Origin: Brevibacillus sp. DP1.3A | Lineage (GTDB): Bacteria; Bacillota; Bacilli; Brevibacillales; Brevibacillaceae | Assembly (NCBI RefSeq): GCF_013284245.2 | Contig: NZ_CP085876.1 | Span: 5,296,001-5,360,000 of the forward strand | Reading direction: 5' to 3' | DNA length: 64,000 bases | Shown: positions 27,112-35,871 of the stretch, in pieces | How the letters are laid out: every line of letters starts with the position of its first letter | Numbering within the stretch: the stretch's first letter is position 1 | Notes under the pieces: generated by a model | Told to the model about the DNA's origin: nothing | The model's database searches: none | Seen by the model: only the letters and a program-made list of their open reading frames with translations | Position numbers and translations under genes: made by a program

Positions 27112-27810
27112 TCATTCCGCATGACAAATCCATCCCCCAAAAAGTCCCGTAGAATGAAACCTGCCTATATTCGTAAAGCCAGCTTCTCTCAATAGCTGTT
27201 CGATTTTAGGTTCAGATAGAAAAGAAGCTTTTGTCATGATGGTATTACCCATCTCTTCTACTTTCGCTGATTCGTATCCCACATCCAAAAAAAAGCTTTT
27301 CCATATGTTTAATCTGTTTCGAAGTTCGGCATCATCGAGGTCTCCGTACGCACTAACCAGTACGAAGGGAGCCCCCGGTTTCAAATGCTCCTTAATGGCC
27401 CTGAGCAGCTTCAGCTTCTCCGGCACATCGTTAATGAAGTGCAGAACCAAGATACAACTCGCCGCATCGTACTTCGAGTCTGAATGAGGAACATCCTCAA
27501 TTGTTCCCTGAATGAGCTGGACGCGGCTTTCCAACCCCAGTTGGACGGTTTTGTTTTTCGCCATCGCAAGCATCTCGGCAGAAGGATCGACTCCGGTGAA
27601 CGTCCATTTTGGATTAGAGGGTCCCCATGCAGAAAATTCATTTCCACCGCCCGCACCAACGACGAGCAATGATGCCTCTTTTTCCCCCAATTGAGCTCGA
27701 AAATAGGATTGGACCATCGTGAATAAAAAATCATAGGTGGGAATCGAGATTCGCGTGTTAGCATCGTACGCAAGAACCATTTTGGAGTTGAATGTAATTT
27801 CTTCGTTCAT
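27112..27810 (-). CDS. Class I SAM-dependent methyltransferase
   Basis: 232 residues from ATG 27810 (GGAGGT upstream). Rossmann motif I LLVVGAGGGNEF, motif II FTGVDPSAEML, motif III GTIEDVPHSDSKYDAASCILVLHFI. Related to Bacillus YcgJ/TehB-like small-molecule methyltransferases; substrate unknown. It sits behind a long structured leader, and an APH-like kinase gene lies upstream on the same strand, so a role in antibiotic or small-molecule modification is conceivable but unproven. Confidence 0.85.
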   Translation of the reverse strand: MNEEITFNSKMVLAYDANTRISIPTYDFLFTMVQSYFRAQLGEKEASLLVVGAGGGNEFSAWGPSNPKWTFTGVDPSAEMLAMAKNKTVQLGLESRVQLIQGTIEDVPHSDSKYDAASCILVLHFINDVPEKLKLLRAIKEHLKPGAPFVLVSAYGDLDDAELRNRLNIWKSFFLDVGYESAKVEEMGNTIMTKASFLSEPKIEQLLREAGFTNIGRFHSTGLFGGWICHAE

Positions 27811-28020
27811 CGGTAACCTCCATTGTTTCAGTATGAGATACACGAAAAGTATTCTAGGTATAAAGTTTTTACAGATAGATAATATCTGTAATTTTCGAAA
27901 GAATTGGCGCTGTCCTAGACAATGACAAGGACTCCGTTAGCGCCTGAAGCCCTCTTGGGAGATACACATTAATTAAAGACTTTGAGTATCGATAATAACT
28001 ATACCGATACAATCTGTCAA
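27811..28020 (-). promoter_or_regulatory. Promoter and structured leader of the methyltransferase gene
   Basis: Read leftward: -35 TTGACA (28015-28020), 17-bp spacer, -10 TATTAT (27992-27997), with GTATCG/CGATAC half-sites around the core. The predicted transcript then has about 175 bases before the ATG. It contains a two-part stem (GGCGCT with AGCGCC, and GTCCT with AGGAC, roughly 27900-27940) separated by a one-sided internal loop AACGGA, and a perfect 9-bp hairpin TTACAGATA/TATCTGTAA (27869-27891). No T-run follows, so control of translation or a binding site is likelier than termination. Confidence 0.55.
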
Positions 28021-28119
28021 GAAGCGCCACAAACCTCAACATTCTTCTTCATTTTCCTTATGGAGATTCTTCTACGTTATCTAGAATAGAGTAGTTCAAA
28101 TTCACTCTTCCTCCTACAA

Positions 28120-29070
28120 TTAAATCTCTACCTCTATCTTCCTCAATTCCCCTTTCAAATGCCCGATCGTCCCTACTCGATCCTGTTCCTCCTGCTCATC
28201 AAACAAAAGCTGCTCTAGTAGTTCACATATATCTTCCAACCTACGTCGGATTTGATAGAATTCCAACGCTTGTCGATTGACCACATAATTTGTATGTGTC
28301 ATCTGATAGGTAGCCATAAACTCCTCAAAAAAAGGCTGATCTACCAAAAACATCAGATCGGCTTCTACCGGAGCCAGCCTTAATCCTTCCCAGTCTATGA
28401 GAATGAGCTGCTGACCAGATTGCATCAGGTTCCAGTTGTGAATGTCCGTATGGCAAAGCTTCATTTTCACCTCACTGCCTCGCAATTCCTCGGCAATCAT
28501 CTCCAAATCATTCATGCGAGTAGCCAGTATGTTGGCAAATGGTTTGACGATTTCATTCACATCGTCCGGCAGACGGTGGATATCTTCGTTCAGCATTTCT
28601 CTAAACTGCTCGGCAAATGGGATGCGGAAGTCTTCCTTGATGGCAGCCGTACTGACCGGGATTTCTTCCCCATACAAATGCAACTCCGCTATGATTTCTG
28701 CTAGCTGGCGAACTTGCAACGAGTTTAACGCTTGGTTCCCAATGGTTTTCCCCTCAATATAGGCAAACAGTTGATAGATACCCATGTCATCTTCATGTTT
28801 ATACGCAGCGTTTCTAGTCAGTAGCGGAACTGGAAGTTTGCCTTGTAGTCTGGTTTGGCGTGATAGCCACTGGATAATGGGAACATACTTGTCGATCAGC
28901 GCTGTCCACTTTGGCGTAGATGCTCTACTTTTTTCATAGACCTTCAAGAAAAAGAACTGCTGGTCGCTGATGACTTTATAAGCTAGCGCCGACCATCCTC
29001 CTTGCTGAGGGGTAACATCAACAGCGTCTATATCGTAATGGTGTCTCAATATGTTTTTGAAATGATCCAT
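28120..29070 (-). CDS. APH-like phosphotransferase (spectinomycin kinase APH(9)-like)
   Basis: A 316-residue protein-kinase-like phosphotransferase. The catalytic loop reads LCHTDIHNWNLM and the metal loop LIDWEGLRLAP, as in choline/aminoglycoside kinases, and the early KVISDQQFFFLKVYE has the ATP-binding Lys. By eye it is nearest to APH(9)-type spectinomycin kinases. Start ATG has AAAGGAG. A resistance role is possible; housekeeping substrates are equally possible. Confidence 0.78.
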   Translation of the reverse strand: MDHFKNILRHHYDIDAVDVTPQQGGWSALAYKVISDQQFFFLKVYEKSRASTPKWTALIDKYVPIIQWLSRQTRLQGKLPVPLLTRNAAYKHEDDMGIYQLFAYIEGKTIGNQALNSLQVRQLAEIIAELHLYGEEIPVSTAAIKEDFRIPFAEQFREMLNEDIHRLPDDVNEIVKPFANILATRMNDLEMIAEELRGSEVKMKLCHTDIHNWNLMQSGQQLILIDWEGLRLAPVEADLMFLVDQPFFEEFMATYQMTHTNYVVNRQALEFYQIRRRLEDICELLEQLLFDEQEEQDRVGTIGHLKGELRKIEVEI

Positions 29071-29125
29071 GTGGTACTCCTTTCTAACTCCCTATACACA
29101 CGCAATTAATTATCACCAACATACA

Positions 29126-29165
29126 AAAAATTGCCCTGCCCCACAATAGGAGCAAAGCAATTTTT
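29126..29165 (-). terminator. Terminator of neutral protease copy 1
   Basis: AAAAATTGC (29126-29134) pairs with GCAATTTTT (29157-29165); leftward it ends in a T-run. Confidence 0.75.
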
Positions 29166-29210
29166 CAAATAGTACGTCAATTGTTTCGAATAACGAAATA
29201 GTTGACCTGA

Positions 29211-30797
29211 TTATTGTACGCCAATTGCGTCATACGCATCTTTTACAGATTCTACTTGCTGGGAATTGGCGCCGAACAGAGCTGTCGCAGATTGAATCGC
29301 TGCTTGTCGCATAGCAGAGAAGTTAGAGTTTGGATTGAGGTAGTTTGTTAGTGTGTAGTAGTAAATTTTTGCTGTGTCATCTCGTCCAATGCCTGTGACC
29401 GTTACACCGGAGTGTGTGCCACCCTCTGCGAGGAGATATGCCGCTTTGTTGTTGATCCCGCTGTTAGTGTGAACGCCTCCCTCATCTGCTTGACCGATGT
29501 ATCGATTGCTGTAGTGGTCAGGATCGCCAGCCACTGTTGGATCTTCGAGAGAGCGCAGTGCGTCTCCTGGCGTTTCTGGCGTGTATACATCTTCACCTAT
29601 TAACCAATCGTCATTATCAATCATCGCCCCGAAGATGTCAGACATGGATTCGTTCAGCGCACCAGACTCGTTTTCATAGATCAGACCGGCTGTTCGTTCT
29701 GTGACAGCGTGAGTTAATTCATGAGCAACGACATCCAAGCCAGCGGAAAATGGGCGGAATAAGCGTCCATCTCCATCCCCGTATGTTATTTGTACGCCGT
29801 TCCAGAATGCGCGGTTATCGTTTCTACCGTAATGGACTGTAGAGATGATTTTCGCACCCTTGTTGTCAAAGCTGTTACGGTTATGTGCGTTTTTGTAGTA
29901 ATCGTAGGTTGCCTGAGCATGGGCATGAGCGTCGACAAGTGCTCCATCTGTCCAGTTGTTATCCGAGTCAGAACCAAGAGTACCAGGTTGGACTAATCTG
30001 TTGCGTGCATTGTACGTTTCGATTCCCTTGCCGCGCGTCGTATCTTTCGCCGTATAGTTGGTATTGCTTACTTTCGTTACTTCGAATGATTTGGTGTCAC
30101 CTAGTACTCCTGTACCCGTCCCTGTAATCTCATGGAGCATATTGTATTTGTTAATCACATCACCCGAATGCGCGTCGATGAAATACTTCCAACGGCCTGG
30201 TAGCGGATCGAGGAAATTCAGTTCCACTTCGTAAGCCAAATACGATTGATCTTCGTGGATATATACGTAGAGGTTCCCTTTTGGCTTCACCTCGAACTTC
30301 TCCACTTTTTCGTCGATCTCATCCTCCAAATCCTTGATGGCCTCTTTGACTGCCTTATCTGCCTTGAGCTTTGGTTTTTTCGTAAGCTTATCATTATCTG
30401 CCAAGTTAGGTGCGTAGTTCCCGAGGAATGCTGTTACATTTCCATCCTCGTTTACGTGAATCGTCTGCTGATAACCAAAGACCGGGATACCTTCGTACAT
30501 TTCTTGCACGCGGTAGTGAGTCATATCTGTCTCTCTGTCTGTCACTTCATCAAGCACTTTAAAGTGGTCTCTCACTTCTCCATCAATACGGAAGGAATCT
30601 TGATGTTGCTCCAGGAATCCCCAAACTTTGTCTTCGCCATCCAGATCTTCTGCCTCGAACTCTTCTCCGATAAATTCGGGGGTATCCCACTCAGCACTAT
30701 AGACGATGCTTTCGGATTCGGCCTGCGCAGCTAGCGGCAGGAATGTAGAAGTACCTAATGCGAAGCTGAGTGTTACTGCAAAAACCGATTTTTTCAT
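29211..30797 (-). CDS. Secreted thermolysin-like neutral protease (M4), copy 1
   Basis: 528 residues from ATG 30797 (AAGGGG upstream). Sec signal peptide (about 1-26, ending QAE), FTP and PepSY prodomains (to about 220), then the M4 catalytic domain. HELTH is at residues 359-363, with the third zinc ligand Glu about 20 residues later in ENESGALNE, and the catalytic His in GGVHTNSGI. An extracellular metalloprotease of the bacillolysin type. It differs from copy 2 mainly by scattered substitutions such as YGRNDNRAFW for YGSNYNNAFW. Own promoter region is duplicated with it. Confidence 0.95.
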   Translation of the reverse strand: MKKSVFAVTLSFALGTSTFLPLAAQAESESIVYSAEWDTPEFIGEEFEAEDLDGEDKVWGFLEQHQDSFRIDGEVRDHFKVLDEVTDRETDMTHYRVQEMYEGIPVFGYQQTIHVNEDGNVTAFLGNYAPNLADNDKLTKKPKLKADKAVKEAIKDLEDEIDEKVEKFEVKPKGNLYVYIHEDQSYLAYEVELNFLDPLPGRWKYFIDAHSGDVINKYNMLHEITGTGTGVLGDTKSFEVTKVSNTNYTAKDTTRGKGIETYNARNRLVQPGTLGSDSDNNWTDGALVDAHAHAQATYDYYKNAHNRNSFDNKGAKIISTVHYGRNDNRAFWNGVQITYGDGDGRLFRPFSAGLDVVAHELTHAVTERTAGLIYENESGALNESMSDIFGAMIDNDDWLIGEDVYTPETPGDALRSLEDPTVAGDPDHYSNRYIGQADEGGVHTNSGINNKAAYLLAEGGTHSGVTVTGIGRDDTAKIYYYTLTNYLNPNSNFSAMRQAAIQSATALFGANSQQVESVKDAYDAIGVQ

Positions 30798-30954
30798 ACT
30801 TGTTAAACCCCTTCTTGGAAAATATTGTTTTTTATGTAAATTCATAGTTGTTTATATCTTTTATTATTTATCAAAATTCTGAATTTGAAAACTATTTTTT
30901 AACGACAAAAAAATCACTTCCAGAAAGAAATGATTAATTGGTAAATTTATTACA

Positions 30955-30990
30955 ATTATACTTCCCTTACGATTCGATACACCTTTACAT
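30955..30990 (-). pseudogene. Scrap of the regulator gene 3' end at the duplication junction
   Basis: About 35 bases match the last codons of the gene at 32829 (TACGATCCGATACACC versus TACGATTCGATACACC at 30967-30982), 1879-1880 bp away. It has no start and is a relic of the tandem duplication. Confidence 0.85.
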
Positions 30991-31005
30991 TACCACCAAC
31001 ATACA

Positions 31006-31045
31006 AAAAACTGCCTTGCCCCACAATAGGAGCAAAGCAATTTTT
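31006..31045 (-). terminator. Terminator of neutral protease copy 2
   Basis: AAAAACTGC (31006-31014) with GCAATTTTT (31037-31045), one mismatch; counterpart of the copy-1 terminator. Confidence 0.7.
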
Positions 31046-31090
31046 CAAATAGTATGACAAATATTTCGTGTAACAAAATACTTTATTTGA

Positions 31091-32677
31091 TTATTGCACT
31101 CCAATGGCATCATACGCATCTTTTACTGATTCTACTTGTTGGGAATTAGCACCGAAAAGAACTGTAGCGGATTGAATAGCTGCTTGTCGCATAGCGGAGA
31201 AATTAGAGTTTGGATTGAGGTAGTTTGTTAGAGCGTAGTAGTAGATTTTTGCTGTGTCATTGCGACCGATGCCTGTGACCGTTACACCGTGGTGCGAACC
31301 ACCCTCTGAGAGGAGATATGCCGCTTTGTTGTTGATACCGCTGTTAATGTGTACGCCTCCGTTGTCATTTGGACCCGTGTAGCGATCGCTGTAGTGGTCA
31401 GGATCACCAGCAACTGTTGGATCTTCGAGAGAGCGCAGTGCATCTCCAGGCGTTCCTGGTGTGTATACATCTTCACCCATCAGCCAATCATCGTTGTCAA
31501 TCATTGCCCCGAAGATGTCAGAGATGGATTCATTTAACGCACCGGACTCATTTTGATAGATCAGATTGGCTGTTTTTTCTGTAACGGCATGTGTTAATTC
31601 ATGTGCAACGACATCCAAGCCAGCAGACAATGGGCGGAATACGCTTCCATCTCCATCCCCGTATACCATTTGCACGCCGTTCCAGAATGCGTTGTTGTAG
31701 TTGCTACCGTAATGGACAGTAGAAATCAATTTCGCACCGTTGTTGTCATAGCTGTTGCGGTTATGTGCACTTTTGTAGTAATCGTAGGTTTTCTGTGCAT
31801 AGGCATGAGCGTCGACAAGTGCTCCATCTGTCCATTTGTTATCGGTATCAGAGCCAAGCGTGCCTGGGAGGGTGTATCTGTTCCGTGCATTGTACGTCTC
31901 AATTCCCTTGCCGCGCGTTGTATCTTTCGCCGTGTAGTTTGTATTGCTTACTTTCGTTACTTCGAAGGACTTAGAGTCACCAAGTACCCCCGTACCCGTT
32001 CCTGTAATCTCATGGAGCATATTGTATTTGTTGATCACGTCACCAGTGTTTGCATCGATGAAATACTTCCAACGCCCTGGCTGCGGATCGAGGAAATTCA
32101 GCTCCACTTCGTAAGCCAAATACGATTCATCTTCGTGGATGTAGATATAGAGGTTCCCTTTTGGCTTCACCTCGAACTTCTCCACTTCTTTGTCAATCTC
32201 ATCCTCCAAATCCTTGATGGCCTCTTTGACCGCTTTATCTGCCTTGAGTTTTGGTTTTTCCGTCAGCTTATCATTGTTTGACAGGTCAGGCGCGTAGTTA
32301 CCGAGGAATGCCGTTACATTTCCATCCTCGTTTACGTGAATCGTCTGCTGATAACCATAGACCGGGATGCCTTCGTACATTTCTTGTACGCGGTAGTGAG
32401 TCATGTCTGTCTCTCTGTCTGTCACTTCATCAAGCACTTTAAAGTGATCTCTCACTTCTCCGTCAATGCGGAAGGAATCTTGATGTTGCTCCAGGAATCC
32501 CCAAACTTTGTCTTCGCCATCCAGATCTTCTGCCTCGAACTCTTCTCCAATAAATTCGGGGGTATCCCACTCAGCGCTATAGACGATGCTTTCGGATTCG
32601 GCCTGCGCAGCTAGCGGCAGGAAGGTAGAAGTACCTAATGCGAAGCTGAGTGTTACTGCAAAAACCGATTTTTTCAT
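31091..32677 (-). CDS. Secreted thermolysin-like neutral protease (M4), copy 2
   Basis: 528 residues, same architecture as copy 1: signal peptide, FTP and PepSY prodomains, M4 domain with HELTH (359-363) and ENESGALNE. The catalytic His region reads GGVHINSGI. The signal and prodomain are almost identical to copy 1; differences cluster in the mature enzyme, for example PNDNGGVH against QADEGGVH, which could change substrate preference or stability. CAAGGAGGAG-type site before the ATG. It lies closest to the regulator gene at 32829. Confidence 0.95.
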   Translation of the reverse strand: MKKSVFAVTLSFALGTSTFLPLAAQAESESIVYSAEWDTPEFIGEEFEAEDLDGEDKVWGFLEQHQDSFRIDGEVRDHFKVLDEVTDRETDMTHYRVQEMYEGIPVYGYQQTIHVNEDGNVTAFLGNYAPDLSNNDKLTEKPKLKADKAVKEAIKDLEDEIDKEVEKFEVKPKGNLYIYIHEDESYLAYEVELNFLDPQPGRWKYFIDANTGDVINKYNMLHEITGTGTGVLGDSKSFEVTKVSNTNYTAKDTTRGKGIETYNARNRYTLPGTLGSDTDNKWTDGALVDAHAYAQKTYDYYKSAHNRNSYDNNGAKLISTVHYGSNYNNAFWNGVQMVYGDGDGSVFRPLSAGLDVVAHELTHAVTEKTANLIYQNESGALNESISDIFGAMIDNDDWLMGEDVYTPGTPGDALRSLEDPTVAGDPDHYSDRYTGPNDNGGVHINSGINNKAAYLLSEGGSHHGVTVTGIGRNDTAKIYYYALTNYLNPNSNFSAMRQAAIQSATVLFGANSQQVESVKDAYDAIGVQ

Positions 32678-32828
32678 ACTTGTTAACTCCTCCTTGGAAA
32701 ATATTGTTTTTTATGTAAGTTCATAGTTGTTTACATCTCTTATTATTTGTCATAAATGTGAATTTGAGAACAATTTTTTAACGACAAAAAAATCATTTCC
32801 CGAAAGAAATGATTAATTGGTAAATTTA

Positions 32829-34139
32829 TTACAATTGCGATTGCCATACGATCCGATACACCTTTCGCGGTCTGCCCCGCGGGTGTGGGTTTTCTTCTCT
32901 GATCACCTGCGCTAGTCCCTTTGACTCCAGTTCAATCAGGATTCGTCTGGCGCTTCGTGGCAGAATTTGTAGATATGAGGCTAATTCTGTCGCATGAATT
33001 TCCTGAGAGCCTCGCTTTTTGAGTATGGAGTAAAGCTTGGCGAGCGTCATGACACTTAAAGAGGTAAGCTGGCTAAGCTCTTGCAGCTTTTCTGAGTCAT
33101 ACCGATAGGTGATCTGTTCATCACGACCAAGCGGCCCTACGACGCTTTTGTCATCAAAGAAGACCATCCAGTTGCCTGTCCCGCGCTCTTTGGCGTGCAG
33201 CAAAGCTGCGCCACCGTGGATTTCTGCTTCATAAGCAGTCTTGCCGATCCCAATTCCGCACGTCACCAGATCAGCGCGAATGCCAAACAGCTCTTCCAAA
33301 TCCGGCATGGTCGCATAGTCACGGGTCACTTCTTGCAGATTGCCCCGCGTTGTAAAAATGACGTAGCGTCCGGGACCTGCTGTCTTTAGTGAGCCTTGCA
33401 AATGCTTCGCGTAGCGCAACAGCTTTTCCATCGTCTTGATCTCGGCATTTTGCCATTCATCTGTGGAAAAGTTGCCACCCGCAAGCTCGCGAAATGGATC
33501 AATCTCCATCATCTGCACGGCAATTTGGGTATCTTTGAAGTGAAGCATTTCGTGCGTTCGCAAAAGCATGTGAATAACCGAAATCACGCCTGCACGTGTC
33601 GGCACAACCCGATGTACAGGGACACCTCTCCGTGCCAGCTCTACATCTGCTGTCCGCAAGCAGGTGACAGCCACCTTTGTCTTGCCTGCCCTCCAAAGCT
33701 GTTCGTGGTAATCCGCCAGTTCATCGGCTGAGATTGCTCCCTCGTAATGCTTGAGCCATTTGTAACCACCAGCGATACCCGCTTCATCCATAAAATGCAC
33801 CAGTTCTTCTGGTGAAAATGTATCAAAGCTCACTTCATCCACCCGGATTCCCAATTGATGGGACAGGTGAAGCAAGGTTCTGTACAAGCTCGCACCGAGA
33901 TGAGGCACATAAGCCATCGGCACTTGGACCTTGCCTGACTCGCTCACCATGGCATAAGGGACCTGTCCGGAGAAAAGCCACATATCCACCTCATCCACAT
34001 GCGGCATGATCAGATCGAGGATCTCTTCTTCCTTCCAATAAACAATCGGCAAGTATTCAATTTCGGGAAACTCTCGCATGACTGATTCGATGATGGCAAG
34101 TGAATCATCCGCGCCTATTACGCCTAGTCGCAGCTTCAA
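32829..34139 (-). CDS. Transcriptional regulator with cyclase-like and winged-helix domains
   Basis: About 436 residues; start taken at TTG 34139, seven bases after GAGGG, though a GTG at 34157 is in frame. The N-terminal half (to about 220) looks like a ligand-sensing periplasmic-binding-type fold. Residues about 260-330 (YVIFTTRGNLQ ... VTCGIGIGKTAYEAEIHGGAALLHAK) resemble a GGDEF/GTP-cyclohydrolase-III palm domain without a GGDEF motif. The C-terminal 90 residues are a winged helix with an AT-hook-like PHPRGRPRKVYRI end. The tandem duplication copied only its last codons. Family name not recognised; regulation of the proteases is possible from position only. Confidence 0.65.
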   Translation of the reverse strand: MKLRLGVIGADDSLAIIESVMREFPEIEYLPIVYWKEEEILDLIMPHVDEVDMWLFSGQVPYAMVSESGKVQVPMAYVPHLGASLYRTLLHLSHQLGIRVDEVSFDTFSPEELVHFMDEAGIAGGYKWLKHYEGAISADELADYHEQLWRAGKTKVAVTCLRTADVELARRGVPVHRVVPTRAGVISVIHMLLRTHEMLHFKDTQIAVQMMEIDPFRELAGGNFSTDEWQNAEIKTMEKLLRYAKHLQGSLKTAGPGRYVIFTTRGNLQEVTRDYATMPDLEELFGIRADLVTCGIGIGKTAYEAEIHGGAALLHAKERGTGNWMVFFDDKSVVGPLGRDEQITYRYDSEKLQELSQLTSLSVMTLAKLYSILKKRGSQEIHATELASYLQILPRSARRILIELESKGLAQVIREENPHPRGRPRKVYRIVWQSQL

Positions 34140-34249
34140 CAAAATTCCCTCTTTCACACCAATCTCTTCCTACTCGTGAACTGCTTCTGTGATCAATAAA
34201 CGACTTTTTGAACACCCTCTACTAGGATAACATACTCCTTTTCTTTTTC

Positions 34250-34786
34250 TCATCGGGGGATCACTTTACCTGCTGCCTCCCCAATCTGGTGTGCCACGTA
34301 CAAAACAGGTATGATCAACAAGCTGTACGGCAACGTGCTCCATAGCAACGGCCACGTCACAAGCCCAGCCTCAAGCAATCAATCATACGTGTACAAACTA
34401 TACGGTAAAACCAATGCCACAGCCGTCACCACACCAGGTGTGTACGTGCGAAGGACAACGGTATGACCAACATGCATGAACACATGGAGAAACATCACGT
34501 GCAAACAAACCAGAAAAAACGGGAGGTACGTTCCAGCCGAAAGTGTCGTGACAGTCAGGATGACCGCTGCCGATAAAACCGCGAAAACACAAGAGACTGC
34601 GACCGCAAATTGCGCCGTGTTCATCGAAAGTGAAGGCTCTATTATCTTCATAAGCCGTTCTGGCACAGTCTGTCTAATGATGTCTTTTTTTGCTCGCACC
34701 CAGCCTTCTACCATCACGATCTCCTCGAAATCATGAAACATGAAAACGACCAAAAACAGCCAAATCAGATGGGACAGCTCCAGCAT
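34250..34786 (-). pseudogene. HXXEE-domain membrane protein, interrupted by one stop codon
   Basis: The intact part (34382-34786, 135 residues) has the name-giving HDFEE motif, then four hydrophobic helices. It stops at TGA (34379-34381). The same frame continues for 42 further codons to a TGA at 34250-34252 and encodes a hydrophobic helix (PLLWSTLPYSLLIIPVLYVA) of the type that usually ends this family of about 175 residues. One base change (for instance CGA to TGA) would explain it. Sequencing error is a second option. Gene is just downstream of the TetR gene and likely its target. Confidence 0.75.
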
Positions 34787-34801
34787 ACAAGCACCCTCTT
34801 T

Positions 34802-35392
34802 CTATTCGTTTGCCTGCAAAATTCCATATGCCAAAAAAGATACCGCGTCGTCCGCAAGCTGCTCCGCTGTTTTCTCACCCGTCAGCAAATACCGCGTCGT
34901 CATGCGGTCTACGACTGCGATCATTGCCTCTGCCGCCACCTCCACAGACAACTCAACACGGACGTGCCCAGCAGTCTGATTTTGTCGCAAGTTGACAGCA
35001 ACAATCGAAGCCAGCTTACGATGCAGCGCTTCGCCCTCTTCTGCCTGATACAGCACGATCCGAGTCAAATCAGGCTGCTCCTGAAAAAAGCGGAACAAAG
35101 CGAGCAGATTCTCTCGTACCTGATGGAAAACATCTTCCTTCGTCAAAGCCGTTACCTTTTGACCGCTATCCGCCAATTCCCATAGCTTGGTGACGAATGT
35201 GTCCGTCAACTGCTGATACAAGCCTTCCTTGCTGTCGAAATACTGGTAAAACGACGCCTGTGTCAAGCCTGCTGTTTTCACGATGTCACTCACCCGTGTA
35301 CGATGAAAGCCTTTTGCTGCGAACTCAGAAGCTGCCGCCGCAAGCAACCGATTGCGACTCAACTCCCCTTTCGACAATTTGTCATTGGTCAT
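34802..35392 (-). CDS. TetR/AcrR-family regulator
   Basis: 196 residues from ATG 35392 (GGGGTGGG upstream). N-terminal TetR helix-turn-helix: LLAAAASEFAAKGFHRTRVSDIVKTAGLTQASFYQYFDSKEGLYQQL. C-terminal ligand domain is unassigned. It is followed 15 bp later by the HXXEE gene. A 28-bp palindrome covers its own promoter, so it is autorepressed. Confidence 0.9.
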   Translation of the reverse strand: MTNDKLSKGELSRNRLLAAAASEFAAKGFHRTRVSDIVKTAGLTQASFYQYFDSKEGLYQQLTDTFVTKLWELADSGQKVTALTKEDVFHQVRENLLALFRFFQEQPDLTRIVLYQAEEGEALHRKLASIVAVNLRQNQTAGHVRVELSVEVAAEAMIAVVDRMTTRYLLTGEKTAEQLADDAVSFLAYGILQANE

Positions 35393-35409
35393 TTTCCCAC
35401 CCCGAAAGT

Positions 35410-35447
35410 AACTCATCAGTTATATAACTATTGAGTTATTTTTACAA
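35410..35447 (-). promoter_or_regulatory. TetR autoregulatory operator and promoter
   Basis: Leftward promoter: -35 TTGTAA (35442-35447), 17-bp spacer, -10 TATAAC (35419-35424). A 28-bp near-perfect palindrome (35410-35437; arms AACTCATCAGTTAT and ATAACTATTGAGTT, 12 of 14 matching) spans the spacer and -10. Confidence 0.8.
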
Positions 35448-35474
35448 CTTTTGGATTTTCTTGTCAAGACCCAC

Positions 35475-35503
35475 TTGCTTTTTGATTCCACTCTATGTAA
35501 AAT
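35475..35503 (+). promoter_or_regulatory. Promoter of the T-box-trpS unit
   Basis: TTGCTT (35475-35480), 17-bp spacer, TAAAAT (35498-35503), just upstream of the T-box leader. Confidence 0.55.
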
Positions 35504-35534
35504 GTTTGCTCAAAGGGTATCTTTTGATGGCAAT

Positions 35535-35826
35535 GAGGAAGAAGAGTAGTCATTTTTCGAGACTTCAGAGAGCTGATGGTTGGTGCGAATCAGTGTTAAG
35601 GAAATGATGAATGGGCTTCCGAGCTCCAAACCGAACCCGCTCTCATAGCGGCAGTAGGCTTTGGCGTTACGTCCGTACGTTACAATGGACACCGTATCAA
35701 GCTGTTTTACACAGAAACGGTACGGATCAAAGAGATTTTGCGTATGGATGATTCCTTGCGTGAAATAACAAGGGTGGCACCACGGTTCATTCGTCCCTGT
35801 CCAGGGCGGATGGACCTTTTTGTATG
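35535..35826 (+). ncRNA. T-box leader riboswitch (tryptophan type)
   Basis: Leader of trpS. It carries the stem I landmarks AGAGAGCTGATGG-TTGGTGCGAATCAG, a candidate specifier codon TGG (Trp) at 35612-35614, the T-box sequence AGGGTGGCACCACGG (35771-35785), and an overlapping terminator stem (about 35784-35818) with a T-run. Uncharged tRNA-Trp would stabilise the antiterminator and allow trpS expression. The specifier assignment rests on position and the gene downstream. Confidence 0.92.
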
Positions 35827-35871
35827 TAATTCGGACATTCATATTTCACGATTGAAAGGAGCAGCTTTCCC

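Larger units (their letters stand above)
29110..32873. repeat. Tandem duplication of a 1.88-kb neutral protease unit
   Basis: The two protease genes start 1880 bp apart and match through coding region, upstream leader and downstream terminator. The junction is near 30985-30990: leftward of it sequence matches the 3' flank copy, rightward it matches the end of the regulator gene at 32829. Synonymous and a few amino-acid changes show the copies have diverged somewhat. Confidence 0.92.
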
